From a virus: a stretch of 49,360 nt of DNA. The position numbers and the translations under genes are program-made. Location of the stretch: positions 1 to 49,360 of the IMG/VR virus record IMGVR_UViG_3300034198_006960; one strand, 5' to 3'. Positions 22,234 through 29,641 of this stretch are shown here, one piece after another (position 1 is the first letter of the stretch; each line of letters opens with the position of its first letter). The notes under the pieces are model-generated. The model searched no databases. It was given only the letters and a program-made list of their open reading frames with translations, and was not told the DNA's origin.

Positions 22234-22437
22234 GTGTGGTTCATCAAAACAATTACCTTGGTCATAATGCTGTTTGTGATCTTCTGGATTAGTGGGTATA
22301 TGGCCACTTGGGTGTTCAAGCTAACTGGTTGTATTTGGTCTGGTTCAGCTATATTTGGGGTTCTTATGGTGACCAGTGGACTAAGCCTTGCACTCACAGA
22401 ATCGTGGGCATGGTTCATTGACCTTATTGGTTACTAG
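22234..22437 (+). CDS. Small membrane protein, two transmembrane segments
   Basis: A GTG start at 22234 is strongly supported by GGAGG at 22222-22226. The 67-residue product has two hydrophobic helices (about 4-27, FIKTITLVIMLFVIFWISGY, and 37-55, SGSAIFGVLMVTSGLSLAL) joined by a short polar turn. It follows a late-type promoter. A small late two-helix membrane protein is the shape of a holin or spanin-like lysis factor, but no lysin gene is next to it in the window, so this is a guess. Function not assigned. Confidence 0.65.
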   Translation: MWFIKTITLVIMLFVIFWISGYMATWVFKLTGCIWSGSAIFGVLMVTSGLSLALTESWAWFIDLIGY

Positions 22438-22462
22438 TATGAGACCAATCTTCACATATAAG

Positions 22463-22490
22463 TTGACTGTAATGTGTAATCTGCTATGCT
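22463..22490 (+). promoter_or_regulatory. Strong extended -10 promoter
   Basis: TTGACT (22463-22468), a 16-base spacer, TG-C-TATGCT (22485-22490). The predicted start of transcription is 22497, the A of the next gene's ATG. Confidence 0.75.
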
Positions 22491-22496
22491 ATATGG

Positions 22497-23615
22497 ATGG
22501 AAATTCAATTACACAGTTTAATTTTGTTATGCGGGCCTGACTTCTCCGTGAAACATACATGGGCCCAGAATAACTTCTGTGCACATGAAATAGTAACACA
22601 TGCACATGTTTCACACACATTAACTGGTCATATAACCAGTACCATCAACAGATCTGAAATACGTGAAGAGATAAAACATCAGGTGCGGCTCAGACTCAGC
22701 CTAGGTCAACAAGTTGTGTTAATCCTGGATCATACATCTCACGTGGATGTACATCCGTGGGCAGATTTATGTGACAGTCTGGGCGCCAACATGTATGTGG
22801 TGCTATTCAATCAAAAACTTACAACCAGTTGTGTACCCTGTATACGTGCAGAACAAGTGCAGTTTACTAAACTGTGTGTGCAAAAAATACTTGCTGTGGG
22901 AGATGTGCATGGAGATTATAATGCCATGAAAATGGCTTATGATCATGCACAAAGAAATAACTTGCATGTGGTTTGGTTGGGGGATGTTGTGGATTATGGT
23001 GATCACAATCTGAAATGTGTTCATTTGGCTTACCAGAGTGTGAAAAACAGACAGGCACACATGATTTGGGGTAATCATGAGAGAAAGATTGGTAAGTGGT
23101 TGGATGCTCACATGGGCTCACAATACAGAGGCAGAATGAGTGAAGCCAACCAGAAAACCATAAGAGAAATTGACAGCCTGGCTCCTCACCGCCAACAGCG
23201 GTTCCTGAGTGCTTGGAAATTCTTAGAGCAAGCAAGCTATCAAGTATTGCATTTGGGCGCATGGACATTCACCCATGGAGCCATTCATCCAGATGCAGGG
23301 CAGCAGAATTCACACAGATTGCACGGTGTTGCTGGGGAGTGGGCATACTTTGGCGAGGTTCACAACCAAACACCAAACACAGAGGGTTATCCGCAACGAT
23401 GCTGGAATTGGGTGGACCAATTACCCCCAAATGCTAAAGTGGTGGTGGGGCATGATTGGGTAGATCGCGCACACATGCAAGTGACTGTGAAAACAGGCAT
23501 CCAAGGTGCACAAGTATGGTGTGTGGACACAGGGTCCAGTAAAGGCGGTCATTTGAGTGCACTGGAAATTGATTTAAACACAAATAAATGGGAGACTAAG
23601 GTGTTCACACCTTAA
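22497..23615 (+). CDS. Kinase-like plus metallophosphoesterase protein (Pnkp-like RNA end healing)
   Basis: The 372 residues form two domains. Residues 1-125 read as a P-loop kinase: a strand SLILLCG at 7-13, a degenerate Walker A GPDFSVKH at 13-20, a basic helix, and VVLILDHTSHVD at 73-84 like the hDxT of polynucleotide kinases. Residues 130-372 are a calcineurin-type phosphoesterase with GDVHGD at 135-140, GDVVDYG at 162-168, GNHE at 192-195, an FTHGAIH and a VVGHDW motif, then VDTGSSKGGHLSAL. Bacterial Pnkp has this kinase-phosphatase order and heals cut RNA ends for ligation. The phosphatase looks complete. The kinase P-loop departs from GxxxxGK[ST], so it may be weak or lost. The ATG coincides with the predicted transcript start. 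Confidence 0.85.
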   Translation: MEIQLHSLILLCGPDFSVKHTWAQNNFCAHEIVTHAHVSHTLTGHITSTINRSEIREEIKHQVRLRLSLGQQVVLILDHTSHVDVHPWADLCDSLGANMYVVLFNQKLTTSCVPCIRAEQVQFTKLCVQKILAVGDVHGDYNAMKMAYDHAQRNNLHVVWLGDVVDYGDHNLKCVHLAYQSVKNRQAHMIWGNHERKIGKWLDAHMGSQYRGRMSEANQKTIREIDSLAPHRQQRFLSAWKFLEQASYQVLHLGAWTFTHGAIHPDAGQQNSHRLHGVAGEWAYFGEVHNQTPNTEGYPQRCWNWVDQLPPNAKVVVGHDWVDRAHMQVTVKTGIQGAQVWCVDTGSSKGGHLSALEIDLNTNKWETKVFTP

Positions 23616-23625
23616 ACATTTACGC

Positions 23626-24207
23626 ATGAGCCACACATTAATCTTGAACAAAGACTACACACCGTTGGCTGTTGCTCCGTTGAGCACAATTAATTGGAAA
23701 GAAGCTGTAAAATTGGTTTATCTTAACCAAGTGGATGTACTTGAGTATTATGACAATTGGTTTGTGCATAGTCCCAGTGTGACCATTCAGATGCCCAGTG
23801 TGTTGGTGAGCAGGACATATGTGAAAACTTCCCGGAGTATCAAGTTTAATAAGACCAATCTGTGTATTAGAGATGATTTCTCCTGTCAATATTGTCAAAA
23901 GAAGCTAGAGCAGAAGCTACTCACTGTGGACCATGTACAACCCAGGTCCAAGGGAGGTAAAACCAATTGGAACAACGTTTGTTGCGCCTGTTCCAGGTGT
24001 AACACTCACAAAGCCAACCGTGTTGATTGGAAACCCATTAGAGAGCCACACAAGCCCACTTATGGGGAATTGTTGGTCAAGGTCAAAAATATGCCTCTAC
24101 AAATTCCTGATGAGAAATGGGCACCATACTTGGGGTGGCCCCCTCATTTGGTGCATGTGAAGAAAAACCCTTATAATATTATTGACTACAACGATCAATC
24201 TGACTAA
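23626..24207 (+). CDS. HNH endonuclease
   Basis: The 193-residue protein has an N-terminal domain (1-75) followed by a standard HNH nuclease: zinc pair C87/C90 (FSCQYCQKK), catalytic DH at 102-103 in LLTVDHVQPRSKGGK, NWNNV at 114-118 and the second zinc pair C122/C125 (CSRCNTHKANR). It resembles the McrA/HNH group often seen free-standing in phages, as homing endonucleases or as nicking enzymes in packaging. No split gene or intron is visible next to it, so the role is open. It follows the Pnkp-like gene by ten bases and is likely co-transcribed. Confidence 0.92.
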   Translation: MSHTLILNKDYTPLAVAPLSTINWKEAVKLVYLNQVDVLEYYDNWFVHSPSVTIQMPSVLVSRTYVKTSRSIKFNKTNLCIRDDFSCQYCQKKLEQKLLTVDHVQPRSKGGKTNWNNVCCACSRCNTHKANRVDWKPIREPHKPTYGELLVKVKNMPLQIPDEKWAPYLGWPPHLVHVKKNPYNIIDYNDQSD

Positions 24208-24214
24208 AGTCAAT

Positions 24215-24222
24215 TATAAATT
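24215..24222 (+). promoter_or_regulatory. Possible T4-type late promoter
   Basis: TATAAATT differs from the T4 late element in the last base only. It lies 18 bases before the ATG at 24241, just ahead of GAGGG. Confidence 0.5.
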
Positions 24223-24240
24223 AAACTTGAGGGTATAAAA

Positions 24241-24438
24241 ATGGATACCACTTCCCCTTCACAGGGTATCAGTCTGCAAGATCTACAAAACGTGTTGGTT
24301 GTGATTGATCTTGCATGCTCCAGAGGAGCAATTCGTGCCCCTGAACTCACCACAGTGGGTCAGTTGTATGATAGAATTCAAAAATTTGTGCAGCAAAGCA
24401 CACCAAACGCCACACAGGAAGGATCACAAGATGTTTGA
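24241..24438 (+). CDS. Small unknown protein, 65 residues
   Basis: ATG 24241 follows TTGAGGGTATAAAA. The product contains LQNVLVVIDLACSRGAIRAP near 17-36 and VGQLYDRIQKFVQQ, a pattern that I recall from small conserved proteins of marine T4-like phages next to structural genes; the function there is also unknown. It overlaps the following gene by 8 bases. Confidence 0.65.
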   Translation: MDTTSPSQGISLQDLQNVLVVIDLACSRGAIRAPELTTVGQLYDRIQKFVQQSTPNATQEGSQDV

Positions 24439-25144
24439 AGGTATGTTAAAACACACTGGAATTTTAAATAATACAGGTAAGAATGTGGTGGTAGCCTTCA
24501 TGCGTCTGCCAGAAGATGCAGACCATGCACTAGTTATTGACACAGATGCACTGCCTGACATGTTCAACGAGTCACTGCGTAAGGTTGTGGAAAGTGTGGA
24601 AGGACAGAATGCTAAGAATTTAGCAGATGTGTTGGCCCGCCGCATGAGCCCAGATGGTTCAAACACCACCATGCTACAGAAGTTTCACATGGCCAATCGT
24701 CTCATGAAGACACCTGTTAATAATGTGACCATGACGCCCAAGAGGGGTGTCAGGTGGCCTTTGACTGATGTGATTGCTGCAATGGAATCGGACACAAGTG
24801 CTCCACAAGGATTTGATGATTTGGATCCAGAGACCAAGGCATCAATTGCAGCTGAAGTTAAAAAGTTTAACATGCATGCTCACAACACAGAAGGCGAGAC
24901 TGTATCAGGTGTAAAGGGTGATGCTAGGGCACTGCTGGAAATGGCCCAACTGCTGGAATCAGACGCTCAGAGCAAGAGAGAGCAAGCCTACCGTATGGAC
25001 CCTGGTTTGCGTCCCAAGCAAGTTAAAATGACACCAGTCACTGAGACTGTCCAACAAGATGATTTGACCATGTCAACAGGATTTGATAGTGGACAACAGC
25101 CTGTGCGTACCAAACGAGCTACAAAAAAAGCAGCTGGGGGATAA
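24431..25144 (+). CDS. Unknown protein, 237 residues, probably structural-associated
   Basis: ATG 24431 follows GAAGGATCACAAG. The N-terminal part (NVVVAFMRLPEDADHALVID near 19-38, then DALPDMFNESLRKVVESVEG) is strand-helix; the middle is charged; the C-terminus is Lys-rich (KRATKKAAGG). I associate this layout with a conserved protein of marine T4-like phages of unknown role, which is recall and not proof. Late expression is likely through the element at 24215. The following gene has a hairpin over its binding site, so it may be controlled separately. Confidence 0.6.
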   Translation: MFEGMLKHTGILNNTGKNVVVAFMRLPEDADHALVIDTDALPDMFNESLRKVVESVEGQNAKNLADVLARRMSPDGSNTTMLQKFHMANRLMKTPVNNVTMTPKRGVRWPLTDVIAAMESDTSAPQGFDDLDPETKASIAAEVKKFNMHAHNTEGETVSGVKGDARALLEMAQLLESDAQSKREQAYRMDPGLRPKQVKMTPVTETVQQDDLTMSTGFDSGQQPVRTKRATKKAAGG

Positions 25145-25153
25145 GCATTTAGG

Positions 25154-25191
25154 ACCTCACCCTGTTAAATATGGTTATATCAGGGTGAGGT
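25154..25191 (+). promoter_or_regulatory. Inverted repeat covering a ribosome binding site
   Basis: A perfect 11-bp stem (25154-25164 with 25181-25191) encloses a 16-base loop. The right arm holds GTGAGG, the binding site of the gene at 25197. GTTAAATA at 25164-25171, a weak late-type -10, would start RNA near 25177, before the right arm only, leaving the site free. No T tract follows. Confidence 0.65.
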
Positions 25192-25196
25192 TCCAA

Positions 25197-25568
25197 ATGG
25201 CCAAACGTAAAACTCCTGAGGATCTAGAATGGGAACAGATCTTCAGTGCACTACAATTCGATACAGAACCTGATCCCAAGTACATAAAACAGGCAGTAGT
25301 GGAAACTAAAACAGGTAAAAAGTTCAAACTGAACGGAACCGAATTCCACCATGTGATGGCTCAAGAGCGTGAAATGGACCCAGAACATGCAGCCATTGTG
25401 AGCTGTAAAATCACATTAGATTTTAACAAGATCAAAACAGATGTAAACCGTTTTGCACATGCTCATTTAGTAAAGAGTGCCAAGCGCCATGCATATAGTA
25501 AAGCACAACTCAAAAGCAGACGCATATTAGCCAAAGCATGTGCAAAGCCTCCTGTCAATCCTGGTTGA
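25197..25568 (+). CDS. Basic protein of unknown function, 123 residues
   Basis: The start is ATG 25197, 6 bases after GAGG and just past the hairpin; in-frame codons further upstream lie within the preceding gene. The product is basic (MAKRKTPEDLEWEQIF at the start, VKSAKRHAYSKAQLKSRRIL near the end) and probably binds nucleic acid. A central SCKITLDFNKIKTDVNRF segment is strand-helix. The stop TGA (25566-25568) is inside the TTGACT before thyX. No family is recognised. Confidence 0.65.
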   Translation: MAKRKTPEDLEWEQIFSALQFDTEPDPKYIKQAVVETKTGKKFKLNGTEFHHVMAQEREMDPEHAAIVSCKITLDFNKIKTDVNRFAHAHLVKSAKRHAYSKAQLKSRRILAKACAKPPVNPG

Positions 25569-25583
25569 CTTAGCATGGAATTC

Positions 25584-25619
25584 CGCTCAAACTACCTGAT
25601 ATGAAAGGGAGTTTGAGCG
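25584..25619 (+). promoter_or_regulatory. Inverted repeat covering the thyX ribosome binding site
   Basis: A 10-bp stem (25584-25593 with 25610-25619) continues inward after one mismatch. GGGAG (25607-25611), the thyX binding site, is in the right arm. TTGACT at 25565-25570 plus a 16-base spacer puts a weak -10 (TCAAAC) in the left arm and a transcript start at about 25599 in the loop. Confidence 0.6.
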
Positions 25620-25620
25620 A

Positions 25621-26550
25621 ATGACGCATTGGAGTGAAGTTGAACAGAGTTCAGCATATGTGAAGGTGCTAGACCATGGATTTGTGGGTCTAGTGGATGT
25701 TATGGGTGATGATTCCTCCATTGTGCAGGCTGCCAGAACATCTTATGGCAAAGGCACCAAGTCAGTGAGTGAGGACCGTGGATTGATCCGGTATCTAATG
25801 AAGCACCATCATACGAGTGTTTTTGAAATGGTGGAGTTCAAGTTCCACATCAAGCTGCCCATCTTTGTGATGCGCCAGCATGTGAGACATCGCACAGCCA
25901 ACCTGAATGAATACTCTGGTCGATATTCAGTAATGACTGATGAGTTTTATATTCCTGAGCAACATCGTCTGCAATCACAAAGTGTGCTAAACAAGCAGGG
26001 TAGCGGTGCACAACTGGGAGGTGCAGAGCTGGAGGCAGTTCATGATCTGATCAAACACATGAGCACCGAAAGCTATAAGTCATATCTGGCACTGATTAAT
26101 GATCCACAATCTGAAGATTATTGGCCTATAGACGGTCGCCAAGGCCTAAGCCGTGAACTGAGCAGAATCATCCTGCCCCAGAACAACTACACAGAATGCT
26201 ACTGGAAGATTGATCTCAAGAATCTGTTGCACTATATCAGGTTGCGAGCAGATTCACATGCCCAGTGGGAAATTCAAGAGTTTGCAAGAGCCCTGGCTCA
26301 GTTTGTTAAGGCACAGTGCCCTATTGCGTTTGAAGCATTTGAAGACTACATGGAACACAGCATGACCATCAGCAGGCTGGAAAAGAACCTCTTGCAGGAT
26401 GTGATCAAGAGCAGTAATCAAGCTGGCATAAGCTTTGAGGAATGTTATTATATTATGAAGCAATCAGCTGATAATCTTGCTGTAACATACGGCATGAGCA
26501 AGAGAGAGCTAACAGAATTTGAAACTCAGTGGCAGCTTACTGCATCATGA
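25621..26550 (+). CDS. thyX: Flavin-dependent thymidylate synthase
   Basis: The 309-residue protein has the ThyX signature RHRTANLNEYSGRY at 89-102 (family RHRxxSxNxxSxR), preceded by HHTSVFEMVEFKF and followed late by LRADSHAQWEIQEFA, the FAD/dUMP-binding helix. ThyX makes dTMP from dUMP using methylene-tetrahydrofolate, FAD and NADPH. The serine of the classic motif is replaced by Ala (RHRTA), which occurs in a number of ThyX proteins and is worth noting. Its binding site sits in a hairpin, so translation may be timed. The 3' end overlaps the convergent tail-operon end by 6 bases. A phage copy boosts thymidine supply for replication. Confidence 0.96.
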   Translation: MTHWSEVEQSSAYVKVLDHGFVGLVDVMGDDSSIVQAARTSYGKGTKSVSEDRGLIRYLMKHHHTSVFEMVEFKFHIKLPIFVMRQHVRHRTANLNEYSGRYSVMTDEFYIPEQHRLQSQSVLNKQGSGAQLGGAELEAVHDLIKHMSTESYKSYLALINDPQSEDYWPIDGRQGLSRELSRIILPQNNYTECYWKIDLKNLLHYIRLRADSHAQWEIQEFARALAQFVKAQCPIAFEAFEDYMEHSMTISRLEKNLLQDVIKSSNQAGISFEECYYIMKQSADNLAVTYGMSKRELTEFETQWQLTAS

Positions 26551-26904
26551 CTTTATGCTGAGCGCTGCCTGTTGACGTTTTAGTTCTAGTTGATGATACT
26601 CTGAATCTGTCAAACTTGTGTTTACACCCAGGTGTTGTTGTCTTAAATGACGCAATACCTGCCAGTCTGTATTCTGCAAGAATGCTTTGGCTTGTGCATT
26701 CTGCGCAGCTTGTTCCTGAGTTCGTAATACATGATCAGGCATAGCCTTTACTGAGCTGTCCAGGACGTCAAAATAATGTGTACGATCGTTCAGTTGTTTG
26801 ACTTGATCTTGTGTAATCTTAACCACCTGTACTGTGGAGGGTACATGGGGTTCATAATTCAAAACTGATACAACTGTGTTGTTTTCAATGCATACGTATG
26901 TCAT
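26545..26904 (-). CDS. Probable tail fibre assembly protein
   Basis: Start taken at ATG 26904, with GGAAAT upstream at the end of the fibre gene; 119 residues. The C-terminal half (FLQNTDWQVLRHLRQQ, then TSLTDSEYHQLELKRQQAA) follows the pattern of small tail-fibre assembly and chaperone-like proteins, in which a TDW.V.R core precedes a helix. It is last in the tail operon, directly after two fibre genes, where such chaperones usually lie. The N-terminal part is strand-rich. The function is inferred from pattern and place. Confidence 0.65.
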   Translation of the reverse strand: MTYVCIENNTVVSVLNYEPHVPSTVQVVKITQDQVKQLNDRTHYFDVLDSSVKAMPDHVLRTQEQAAQNAQAKAFLQNTDWQVLRHLRQQHLGVNTSLTDSEYHQLELKRQQAALSIKS

Positions 26905-26906
26905 TT

Positions 26907-28190
26907 TTATTTCCAAATTGCCAAAAAGTGTGCTGAAGGAGGTAAGCGTTGTTCGGTGTTTAGTATTGTGACCCTCACTCTGTCTGACAATACTGCGAAA
27001 TCACATGTTAGTGTATCATTAATGTCCACAGTACCGTCAAAGTAAATGTATGCAATACTGGGTATAAAAGCTATCAAATTGGACATCACCTTACCCACTG
27101 GTGGGTACACATCAAAGTAATTATTAGTAGGATAGGTAGTTTGCAGTCTGCCATATGCAAACACCAAGTTATCCACATACTGTTTGGTGGCTGCATGTAA
27201 TGCAGCTGATGGGTCAGCGTTCAAGGTAAGAGTACCTGTCATGGTATCTCCTGCTTTGTTAACAGGTGTATAAGGTAACCTGGCCACATTCAATGTGCCT
27301 GTGCTCACATTTGAGGCATTCAAATAATATGCAGGCAATTGACCTCCCAACTGTGATGCATTACTAGCTGATGTAGCAGTTGAGGACAGTCCATAAATGT
27401 TTGTAGCATAAATGTCTTTAAATGGTAAACCAGAAGAACCCAGACTCACGTTAGTATTCAAAGGAGTGTTGGATTGATCCAATCTCATCCATGAGGCAGC
27501 TGGTATGCCGCCTAAATTTAAACTGTTTGTGGCTGTTGTGGCTTGTGCAACCACGCCTTGCAATACAAATCCAGGTTCCATGTTGAGACCAGCTCTTATC
27601 ACAGTGGGTGTGAATCCTGGTATTGCGCCTGAATTGGTAATAAATGACTCACCGCTCCATACAGCTATCACATTACCTTGCACACTCATCCTAATAATAC
27701 TGTGATCAGTACCGTTCTCGTCTGCCACTTTAAAAACTTGAGAGTCAGTATATGATATTTCGGTGCCTGGCACAGGTACAGGATCACTTAGATCACTTGC
27801 ACCCATGGGACTTAACAGTTTCCATGTAGCAGTGTTATCATACACAAACAGTTGTTTTTTACTCAAATTATAAAACAATTGGCCCACTTGAGCCACAGGT
27901 GGAAATTGGGTGCCTGTTATGGTTTTACCAGTATTGATCCATGACCCGCCGTTCCACACCTTTAACTCTTGGTTGGAACTGTCATACCAAACTTGTCCTT
28001 GTATGGGGTTAAGAGGTGGTGTGGCTCCATAGAAGTGTTGCAGCATCCACACCAAGTTTTCCACAACCACTTCACCATAAGGTTTGTAATCGCGTCCAGG
28101 CAACCTCAGACTGGTGGCTGTATTATTAACAGTTTTGTCGTTGATGCCCACCAGTTGGGAACCATTGTAGTTGTTTATGATATACACCAT
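26907..28190 (-). CDS. Tail fibre protein, paralogue 2
   Basis: The start is ATG 28190, after AAGGGCTTCTCAC; 427 residues. The N-terminal domain (VYIINNYNGSQLVGINDKTV, LPGRDYKPYGEVVVENLVWM, PPLNPIQGQVWYDSS) is the same as in the neighbour at 28246-29631 and in fibres of marine T4-like phages. It probably attaches to the baseplate. The C-terminal region holds the common fibre repeat GDTMTGTLTL...ALHAATKQYVDNL and a divergent tip, which should be the receptor-binding end. It is transcribed with the tail operon and perhaps from its own late element at 28224-28231. Confidence 0.88.
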   Translation of the reverse strand: MVYIINNYNGSQLVGINDKTVNNTATSLRLPGRDYKPYGEVVVENLVWMLQHFYGATPPLNPIQGQVWYDSSNQELKVWNGGSWINTGKTITGTQFPPVAQVGQLFYNLSKKQLFVYDNTATWKLLSPMGASDLSDPVPVPGTEISYTDSQVFKVADENGTDHSIIRMSVQGNVIAVWSGESFITNSGAIPGFTPTVIRAGLNMEPGFVLQGVVAQATTATNSLNLGGIPAASWMRLDQSNTPLNTNVSLGSSGLPFKDIYATNIYGLSSTATSASNASQLGGQLPAYYLNASNVSTGTLNVARLPYTPVNKAGDTMTGTLTLNADPSAALHAATKQYVDNLVFAYGRLQTTYPTNNYFDVYPPVGKVMSNLIAFIPSIAYIYFDGTVDINDTLTCDFAVLSDRVRVTILNTEQRLPPSAHFLAIWK

Positions 28191-28223
28191 GTGAGAAGCC
28201 CTTATGTGCACGCACCTTTTGTA

Positions 28224-28231
28224 TATTTAGA
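28224..28231 (-). promoter_or_regulatory. Possible T4-type late promoter
   Basis: The minus strand reads TCTAAATA, one base from TATAAATA, in the 34-base gap between the two fibre genes and about 34 bases before the second fibre's ATG. Confidence 0.45.
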
Positions 28232-28245
28232 TGATCCACACTCTG

Positions 28246-29631
28246 TTACCTGTATGCTCTCACTCTCATGCTCCAATTATCAGCAGTGAGCACCATGGAG
28301 GTGCCATTTGTTTGCACATACACACCTGGGCTATCTGAACCCACATAGATGAAAACCTGTGTGGTAGTTTTCTTAATGGCTACGCCATTGTTTGCAGTTA
28401 TAGAGTTAGCACCTGGACTGATCTCTATCACATCATCAATCACATAACCACCTTCTGGTACTATGTTGATTAAATCCACAGTAACAAATCTGGGCAAACC
28501 ACCCAAGCTGTGTGTGAGTGGATAAACACCATTTGCAGCAATAATAAATCTACCACTTTCATAAACATTTAATAATAAACTGTCCACATATTGTTTAGTT
28601 GCAGCATGTAAGGCTGTTGTGGGGTTTGCAGACAAGGTGAGCATGCCTGTCATGGCATCACCAGCTTTATTAAGGGGAGCATATGGTAGTCTGCTCACAC
28701 TCAGTGTGCCTGAGGTAATATTAGTGGCATTCTGGTAGTAGGATGCCGCTTGTCCATTTAGCTGGGTGGAATTGGTGGCTAGTGTGGCTGTAGCAGCCAA
28801 TGTGGCGGTGTCTGCTAATATGGCGTTAGTGGCTTTGCCCACAAACTGGGTAGCATACACTTTAGTATAAACTTTACTACTGCTGCCCAAACTTCTCAAA
28901 TTATTAGCATCTGGTTCATTACTCAGATCCACACGCATGTATTTGTTGGGTGGTAGACCACCAAGTGCATTACTGTTGTTACTAACAATTGCTCTGCTTG
29001 CTGTGCCCACTATATTAAAGTTGTTGCGCAGATTTATTCCAGGCTGGATGGGATCTGTAAAATTGGTTATATTGGAATTAAAACTTTCGTTAGATATAAT
29101 GGCCACCAATATGCCCTTAATCACCAATCTCCATATGGTTCTGGGTGTATTGGTGACATCCTGTATTTGCACAACTTCCCAAGCACTGTGTGGTGGCACA
29201 CTGGTGTTGGGGGGATCTATGTCATTAAATGCACCCTGAGGGGCTAATAGCAAGAATTTATTTGCTGTCGCATCCCACACAAACATTTGACGCTGTGTGG
29301 TGTTATAAAACAGTTCCCCCATGCTGCCTGTCTCAGGTGTATCAGGCCCAGATTGCGGAGTACCCACTGGCAGCCATGTTTGTGTGCCACCATTATAAAC
29401 CTTCACCAACTTGAAATTAGTGTCATACCAAGTTTGGCCGGATATGGGGTTACTGGGTGGTATTCCTTGTGCAAAGTTTTGTAGCATGTACACCATGTTT
29501 TCCACCATGGTTTCTCCATATGGACGATAGTCTCTGCCTGGAAGCTTGATGCTGGTGGCAGAAATGTTCAAGGTGCGATCTTGCACATTGACCAATGGTG
29601 TACCGTCGTAATTGTTGATCAAATATGCCAT
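28246..29631 (-). CDS. Tail fibre protein, paralogue 1
   Basis: Start at ATG 29631 or the adjacent ATG 29634, both after AAGGA; about 461 residues. The N-terminal domain (AYLINNYDGTPLVNVQDRTL, LPGRDYRPYGETMVENMVYM, PSNPISGQTWYD) matches paralogue 2. The middle has Ala/Thr-rich repeats, and GDAMTGMLTLSANPTTALHA with KQYVDSL precedes a tip of about 120 residues that differs completely from paralogue 2. Different tips on a shared base suggest two receptor specificities or two fibre segments. Confidence 0.88.
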   Translation of the reverse strand: MAYLINNYDGTPLVNVQDRTLNISATSIKLPGRDYRPYGETMVENMVYMLQNFAQGIPPSNPISGQTWYDTNFKLVKVYNGGTQTWLPVGTPQSGPDTPETGSMGELFYNTTQRQMFVWDATANKFLLLAPQGAFNDIDPPNTSVPPHSAWEVVQIQDVTNTPRTIWRLVIKGILVAIISNESFNSNITNFTDPIQPGINLRNNFNIVGTASRAIVSNNSNALGGLPPNKYMRVDLSNEPDANNLRSLGSSSKVYTKVYATQFVGKATNAILADTATLAATATLATNSTQLNGQAASYYQNATNITSGTLSVSRLPYAPLNKAGDAMTGMLTLSANPTTALHAATKQYVDSLLLNVYESGRFIIAANGVYPLTHSLGGLPRFVTVDLINIVPEGGYVIDDVIEISPGANSITANNGVAIKKTTTQVFIYVGSDSPGVYVQTNGTSMVLTADNWSMRVRAYR

Positions 29632-29641
29632 CATCGCATCC

